Origin: Gordonia amarae NBRC 15530
Lineage (GTDB): Bacteria > Actinomycetota > Actinomycetes > Mycobacteriales > Mycobacteriaceae
Length of the DNA: 64,000 nt
Direction of reading: 5' to 3'
Assembly: GCF_000241345.1 (NCBI RefSeq)
Contig: NZ_BAED01000009.1
Location: 1 to 64,000, forward strand
Positions within the stretch are counted from its first letter, which is position 1. Every line of letters begins with the position of its first letter. Under the pieces are notes generated by a model. The model was not told the origin of the DNA, did not search any database, and saw nothing but the letters and a program-made list of their open reading frames with translations. The translations under genes were made by a program, and so were the position numbers. This document shows, one piece after another, positions 59,647 to 64,000 of the stretch.

Positions 59647-59676
59647 CCGGGTCGGCCGGCGGTGCCGGCTACCCGG
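59647..59676. terminator. Hairpin overlapping the gatB stop
   Basis: CCGGGT...CCGG pairs with CCGG...ACCCGG across a short loop; the right arm contains the gatB stop codon. It may terminate gatB. Confidence 0.5.
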
Positions 59677-61180
59677 CATTCACTGCGGCCAGGACCAACT
59701 CCTGGACGCGGGCGGCGTCGGCCTGGCCGCGGGTGGCCTTCATGACGTCGCCGACGATCTTGCCGGCGGCCTTCACCTTGCCGCCCTTGATCTTCTCGAC
59801 GATGTCGGGGTTGGCGGCCAGGGCGTCGTCGACGGCCTTCTGCAGCGCCGAATCGTCGCGCACCACCTCAAGGCCGCGGTCGGCGACGATCTGCTCCGGT
59901 TCACCCTCGCCGTCGAGAACGGCGACCGCGACCTGCTGACCGAGTTTGGTGGTGAGTTTGCCCTCGTCGACGAGGCCGATGATGGTGGCGACCTGGGCGG
60001 GGGTGATCGGCAGGTCGGCGAGCTCGGTGCCGCGGGCGTTGGCCTGCTGCGCCAGGAACGACACCCACCAGCTGCGGGCGGCGTCGGCCTTGGCGCCGGC
60101 GTCGGTGGTGGCGATGATCAGATCGACCGCACCCACGTTCACCAGGTCGCGCATCACCTCGTCGGAGACACCCCACTCCTCCTGGATGCGGGCGCGCCGC
60201 ACCCACGGGAGCTCGGGCAGGGTGCCGCGCAGTTCCTCCACCCATTCGGCGGCCGGCTGCACCGGCGGCAGATCGGGTTCGGGGAAGTACCGGTAGTCCT
60301 CGGCGGTCTCCTTGCGACGGCCGGCGGAGGTGGTGCCGTCGGTTTCGTGGAAGTGCCGGGTCTCCTGCACGATCTCACCGCCGTCGGTGAGGATGGCGCC
60401 CTGCCTGCTCATCTCGTACCGGACGGCGACTTCGACGCTCTTGAGGGAGTTGACGTTCTTGGTCTCGGTGCGGGTGCCGAACTCGGCGGCATCCTTGGCC
60501 ATCAGCGACAGGTTCACATCGCAACGCATGGAGCCCTGGTCCATGCGGACATCGGAGACACCGAGCGCCTTGAGCAGGTCACGCAGCGCGGTCACGTACG
60601 CGCGCGCCACCTCGGGCGCGCGCTCGCCGGCGCCGACGATCGGCTTGGTCACGATCTCCACCAGCGGCACACCGGCCCGGTTGTAGTCGAGCAGTGAGTG
60701 GCTCGCGCCGTGGATGCGGCCGGTGGCACCGCCGATGTGCAGCGACTTACCGGTGTCCTCCTCCATGTGTGCGCGTTCGATGTCCACCCGCCACGGGGTG
60801 CCGTCGGGCAGCACCACGTCGAGATGACCGTCGTAGGCGATCGGGTCGTCGTACTGGGAGATCTGGTAGTTCTTCGGCTGATCGGGATAGAAGTAGTTCT
60901 TGCGCGCGAACAGGCTCGACGGCCGGATCGAGCAGTTCAGCGCCAGGCCGATGCGGATGGCCGACTCGATGGCCTTGCCGTTGGCGACGGGCAGCGAACC
61001 CGGGAAACCGAGACACACCGGGCACACCTGGGTGTTGGGTTCGGCACCGAACGCCGTGGGGCAGCCGCAGAACATCTTGGTCTCGGTGCCGAGTTCGACG
61101 TGGACCTCCAGGCCCATCACCGGATCGAAATCCGCGATGACCTGGTCGTAGTCGAGAAGTTCAGTCGTAGCCGAAGTCAT
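59669..61180 (-). CDS. gatB: Aspartyl/glutamyl-tRNA amidotransferase subunit B
   Basis: Subunit of GatCAB, which amidates Glu-tRNA(Gln) (and Asp-tRNA(Asn)) using ammonia from GatA. The 503-residue protein has the kinase-like cradle domain with [19 protein letters not shown] (about 21-39; zinc Cys with CPVCLGFPG) and the C-terminal YqeY-like tail ending [23 protein letters not shown] at 61180: a TAAACT box seven bases before it indicates a leaderless message. gatC and gatA are not in the window, but in M. tuberculosis they lie just beyond pfkA. Confidence 0.96.
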   Translation of the reverse strand: MTSATTELLDYDQVIADFDPVMGLEVHVELGTETKMFCGCPTAFGAEPNTQVCPVCLGFPGSLPVANGKAIESAIRIGLALNCSIRPSSLFARKNYFYPDQPKNYQISQYDDPIAYDGHLDVVLPDGTPWRVDIERAHMEEDTGKSLHIGGATGRIHGASHSLLDYNRAGVPLVEIVTKPIVGAGERAPEVARAYVTALRDLLKALGVSDVRMDQGSMRCDVNLSLMAKDAAEFGTRTETKNVNSLKSVEVAVRYEMSRQGAILTDGGEIVQETRHFHETDGTTSAGRRKETAEDYRYFPEPDLPPVQPAAEWVEELRGTLPELPWVRRARIQEEWGVSDEVMRDLVNVGAVDLIIATTDAGAKADAARSWWVSFLAQQANARGTELADLPITPAQVATIIGLVDEGKLTTKLGQQVAVAVLDGEGEPEQIVADRGLEVVRDDSALQKAVDDALAANPDIVEKIKGGKVKAAGKIVGDVMKATRGQADAARVQELVLAAVNAG

Positions 61181-61309
61181 GACCGACAGTTTATGCGGAG
61201 CTGTCCCGGCGCACCGGTGCGGGCCGAAGTCCGGGACAAGATCAGGGCGTACCCCGATGCCGGGTGCCGTTGCCATCCATAGCGTGGATGAGGACGAAAG
61301 GACGCAGCG

Positions 61310-61876
61310 ATGAGCGCACCCGAACTGAACAAGTCCACCCCCGGCCCTGCCGGCGACACGCTGCCGGAGCACACCTCTGCGCCGGCCGGCGATGCCGTGG
61401 ACACCGGACCGACGGCCGGCCCCGGGCCGACCCCCGCACAGCAGCTCGGCGCACAGGCGACCGCCACACAGCAGCCCGGCGAGCCGACGCGGATCCCCGA
61501 CCCGGCGGAGGTATTCCCCGAATTAGGCCGGCCGACCACCTTCGCCGGGTATATCCCCCCGAACCTGGGCGCCGGCAGCGCGAGCTACACCCCGGAATCG
61601 TTCGGACAGGGCCCGGAGCAGCCCTACCCCGCCGTAGCCGGCGCACCCCAGCAGTATCCACCCCGGCCGTACGGATCGCCGTCACCCGAATCCCGGCGTC
61701 TCCTGCGTTCACGGCAGGACCGGTGGATCGGCGGTGTGTGCGGCGGTCTCGGCGAATACTTCGGCTGGGACCCGAACCTGGTCCGCCTCGCGTTCGCGCT
61801 GTCGATCCTGCTGCCCGGCCCGCAGTTCCTGGTCTATCTGGTCCTGTGGGTGGTGATCCCCCGCGCCTCGGCGTGA
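61310..61876 (+). CDS. PspC-domain membrane protein
   Basis: The 188-residue protein has a disordered Pro/Ala/Thr-rich N-terminus (1-120) and a C-terminal PspC domain (about 128-187, [20 protein letters not shown] followed by a membrane hairpin ending LVLWVVIP). PspC domains belong to envelope-stress sensing and also occur fused to sensor kinases; here a two-component pair lies close by (63-64 kb), though on the other strand. ATG with AAAGGA site. Confidence 0.85.
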   Translation: MSAPELNKSTPGPAGDTLPEHTSAPAGDAVDTGPTAGPGPTPAQQLGAQATATQQPGEPTRIPDPAEVFPELGRPTTFAGYIPPNLGAGSASYTPESFGQGPEQPYPAVAGAPQQYPPRPYGSPSPESRRLLRSRQDRWIGGVCGGLGEYFGWDPNLVRLAFALSILLPGPQFLVYLVLWVVIPRASA

Positions 61877-61885
61877 GAGCGGGAG

Positions 61886-62920
61886 TCAGCCGAAAATGAC
61901 GCGGGCTTCCTGATACTGGTCCTGCGGAACCTGTTTGAGCTTGCCGAGCGCCTCGTCGAAGGTGATGCGGGCGATCTCGGTGCCGTGCAGCGCCACCAGG
62001 TGCCCCCACGCGCTGTCGGCGACGAGATCGGCGACGGCCATGCCCATGCGGGTGGCGAGCACCCGGTCCCAGGCGCTCGGCACACCGCCGCGCTGAATGT
62101 GCCCGAGAACCGTTGCGCGCGTTTCGATTCCGGTGCGATCCTCGATCAGCGGAGCCAGCACCTCACCGATGCCGCCCAGGCGGGGCCGATTGAATCCGTC
62201 CAGCCCCTTCACCGCATGCGCCTCCTTCATGTCGGGGAGGGTGAATCCTTCGGCGACCACCACCATCGGGGCACGGCCACGGTTCTTGACGCTGGTGACC
62301 CACGCGCAGATCTGATTCAGGCTCTCGGGCTGCTCAGGGATCAGGATCGCGTGGGCGCCGCCGGCGATCCCCGAATGCAGGGCGATCCAGCCGGCGTGGC
62401 GGCCCATCACCTCCAGCACCATGCAACGCCGGTGCGAGTTGCCGGTGGTGCGCAGCCGGTCGATGGCCTCGGTGGCGATCTCGACGGCCGTGTTGAACCC
62501 GAACGTGTAGTCGGTGGCGTCGATGTCGTTGTCGATCGTCTTGGGGACGCCGACGATGTTGATGCCGTCGTTGAACAACCGGTTGGCCGCGGTGGCGGTG
62601 CCGTCGCCACCGATCGCGATCACCCCGGCGAGGTCCAGGTCGGCGAGCACGTTCTTGATGTTCTCCGGCCCGCCGTCGGGTTCGGTGTACGGGCCGAAGC
62701 GGCTGGTGCCCAGGATGGTGCCGCCCTGGTTGGACAGGCCGCGCACCGTGGAGCGGTCCAGTTCCATGACATCGCCGTAGACCAGGCCACGCCAGCCGTC
62801 GCGGAAGCCGACGAAGGTGTGGCCGTAGACGGTTTCACCCTTGAGGACGGCACCCCGGATCACCGCGTTGAGGCCGGGGCAGTCGCCGCCGGAGGTGAGA
62901 ATGCCGAACCGCTTGCCCAT
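61886..62920 (-). CDS. pfkA: 6-phosphofructokinase
   Basis: The 344-residue phosphofructokinase has LTSGGDCPGLNAVIRG at the N-terminus, GGDGTATAANRL for phosphoryl-donor binding and PKTIDNDIDATDYTFGFNTA for substrate and catalysis (TIDND Asp). The GGDGT glycine is typical of ATP users, while Lys in PKTIDND is typical of the mixed actinobacterial group, so ATP is the likely but not certain donor. Nine bp beyond the convergent PspC gene. Confidence 0.94.
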   Translation of the reverse strand: MGKRFGILTSGGDCPGLNAVIRGAVLKGETVYGHTFVGFRDGWRGLVYGDVMELDRSTVRGLSNQGGTILGTSRFGPYTEPDGGPENIKNVLADLDLAGVIAIGGDGTATAANRLFNDGINIVGVPKTIDNDIDATDYTFGFNTAVEIATEAIDRLRTTGNSHRRCMVLEVMGRHAGWIALHSGIAGGAHAILIPEQPESLNQICAWVTSVKNRGRAPMVVVAEGFTLPDMKEAHAVKGLDGFNRPRLGGIGEVLAPLIEDRTGIETRATVLGHIQRGGVPSAWDRVLATRMGMAVADLVADSAWGHLVALHGTEIARITFDEALGKLKQVPQDQYQEARVIFG

Positions 62921-63053
62921 CGCCTGCCCGCCCTTCTTCTGGGGATATCCCCGTCGGTGTCCTCAAGTCGGCGTCAGTGGTGCCCACAACGACCACCAAT
63001 CTAGGACACTTGACGCGCTCCCGCCGGGTTCGCCGAGATCGCGTCCGGGCGCC

Positions 63054-63740
63054 CTACTTGAGGCCGTTCTCGTAGGCGAACACGACCGCCTGCGCCCGGT
63101 CCCGCAGCGACAGTTTGGTCAGCATGCTGCTCACATGGGTTTTCACGGTCTGCTCGGACACGAACAGCGCGGCGGCGATCTCGGCATTGGACTTGCCGTC
63201 GGAGACCAGCTCCAGCACCTCACGTTCGCGGGGTGTGAGGGCACTCACCGCCGACGACCGCGGCGATCGCGACCGGCGCGCGGTGACCTCCTCGATGAGC
63301 CGCCGGGTGATCGACGGCGCCAGCAGCGCCTCCCCCGCCGCCACCACCCGCACCGCCCGTACCAGTTCGTCGGCGGGTGCGTCCTTGAGCATGAACCCGG
63401 ACGCGCCGATGCGCAGCGCCTCGTACACGTAGTCGTCGATGTCGAAGGTGGTCAGCATCAGGACCTTGGTGCCGGCACCACTGCCGATGACCTGTTGCGC
63501 CGCCCACAGGCCGTCGCGGCGCGGCATCCGCACGTCCATGAGCACGACATCGGGACGCAGCCGCACACACACCTCCACCGCCTCGACCCCGTCGGAGGCG
63601 TCGCCGAGCACCGAGATGTCGGGCTGGGCGGCGAGCAGCGCCGAGAATCCCTGCCGGACCATCGCCTGGTCGTCGACGACGACGACGGTGACCGGACCCG
63701 GACGTGGCGACGGTGACGCCGGTCGTGGTGAGGCTGGCAC
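63054..63740 (-). CDS. NarL/LuxR-type response regulator
   Basis: The 228-residue protein has a receiver domain (about 17-135: VVVDDQAMVRQG, phospho-Asp in VVLMDVRMPRRDG, Lys in MLKDAPADE) and a LuxR helix-turn-helix (about 160-225: LTPREREVLELVSDGKSNAEI). The upstream gene, 21 bp away on the same strand, encodes its sensor kinase. Target genes unknown. An internal GTG at about residue 17 is an alternative start. Confidence 0.92.
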   Translation of the reverse strand: MPASPRPASPSPRPGPVTVVVVDDQAMVRQGFSALLAAQPDISVLGDASDGVEAVEVCVRLRPDVVLMDVRMPRRDGLWAAQQVIGSGAGTKVLMLTTFDIDDYVYEALRIGASGFMLKDAPADELVRAVRVVAAGEALLAPSITRRLIEEVTARRSRSPRSSAVSALTPREREVLELVSDGKSNAEIAAALFVSEQTVKTHVSSMLTKLSLRDRAQAVVFAYENGLK

Positions 63741-63761
63741 GCTCTCGAGCGTAATCGGTCG

Positions 63762-64000
63762 CTACCCGTCGATCGTGCCGGTTCCGGCGCTCAGCGTTGC
63801 CCGCGGTCCGTCGGGGATGTGGGCCCGGACCTCGAAACCGCCGTCGACGCGCGGCCCGGTGCTCACACTGCCACCGACGATGCCGGCCCGCTCGGCCATC
63901 CCGGCCAGCCCGGTCCCCTGCCCGTCCAGTTGCAGTGGTGCGCCGCGTGCGGGCCCGTTGGTGATCACCACGTCGGTCGCGTCACCACGGGCCGGACTCA
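63762..64000 (-). CDS. Sensor histidine kinase, C-terminal fragment at window edge
   Basis: The last 78 residues of a two-component kinase are present. GQGTGLAGMAERAGIVGGSV matches the G2-box region of NarL-partner kinases (HATPase_c), followed by FEVRAHIP at the end of the domain. The 5' part lies beyond the window. It forms a pair with the response regulator downstream. Confidence 0.85.
   Translation of the reverse strand, partial: SPARGDATDVVITNGPARGAPLQLDGQGTGLAGMAERAGIVGGSVSTGPRVDGGFEVRAHIPDGPRATLSAGTGTIDG

Noticed and set aside
59669..61372. gatB with an extra 64 N-terminal residues
   Set aside because: The usual GatB N-terminus begins close to the ATG at 61180, which also has a -10 box at leaderless distance.

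Overview
The window is high-GC, densely packed actinobacterial chromosome. Gene content and order follow a block known from Mycobacterium tuberculosis (recG to pfkA, about Rv2973c to Rv3010c): recG, DAK-family protein, ung, thiL, DUF3515, gpsA, fbiD, ppk, mutT1, hupB, leuDC, IclR regulator, gltX, FAH-family hydrolase, MFS, leuB, serA, ilvC, ilvN, ilvB, PH-like protein, DoxX, lppZ, gatB, pfkA. LGFP repeats, an EspC-like type VII secretion substrate and a lysine-rich HU tail point to Mycobacteriales. Gordonia or a close relative is my best guess; it is an inference from gene content, not a measured match.

Layout. 0-14 kb: recG and a DAK/FakA-like gene, a VWA protein, an unrecognised two-repeat protein, DoxX, rpmB, an enoyl-CoA hydratase, then ung, a gamma-carbonic-anhydrase-like protein, thiL, a stand-alone Lrp ligand domain, DUF3515, gpsA and fbiD. 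14-21 kb: ppk, mutT1, hupB, leuCD and its divergent IclR regulator. 22.7-24.7 kb: tRNA-Glu and tRNA-Gln beside gltX. With gatB at 59.7 kb this is the indirect route to Gln-tRNA(Gln). 24.7-30.4 kb: a small hydrolase/FAH pair, MFS transporter, leuB and serA.

30.4-40.5 kb is the accessory part, lying between the otherwise conserved serA and ilvC. It holds a secreted trypsin-like protease; a lower-GC four-gene cassette with a type VII (EspC-like) substrate, a large putative effector and two unknown partners; ppsA with its regulator ppsR; a truncated second copy of ilvC; a lipoprotein; and an LGFP-repeat protein with an unrecognised C-terminal domain. The ilvC remnant is identical to the real ilvC over 325 bp and then only about 93% similar, which looks like a recombination scar from import of this segment.

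40.5-47 kb: branched-chain amino-acid operon ilvBNC. Its promoter, a 15-residue leader peptide rich in Leu/Val/Ile codons and an intrinsic terminator are all readable upstream of ilvB. ilvD follows on the other strand. 47-51.6 kb: two tandem DoxX paralogues with long disordered N-termini, and lppZ. 51.7-59.5 kb: a complete kdp potassium-uptake operon (kdpFABC plus kdpDE), preceded by an unannotated 30-residue membrane microprotein gene translationally coupled to kdpF. 59.7-64 kb: gatB, a PspC-domain protein, pfkA, and a LuxR-type response regulator with the end of its histidine kinase at the window edge.

I found no transposase, integrase, CRISPR array, rRNA or phage structural gene. The strongest candidates for something undescribed are the type VII cassette (31.4-34.2 kb), the ilvC-scarred LGFP/lipoprotein segment (37.7-40.5 kb), the kdp microprotein and the two-repeat protein at 6-7.3 kb.
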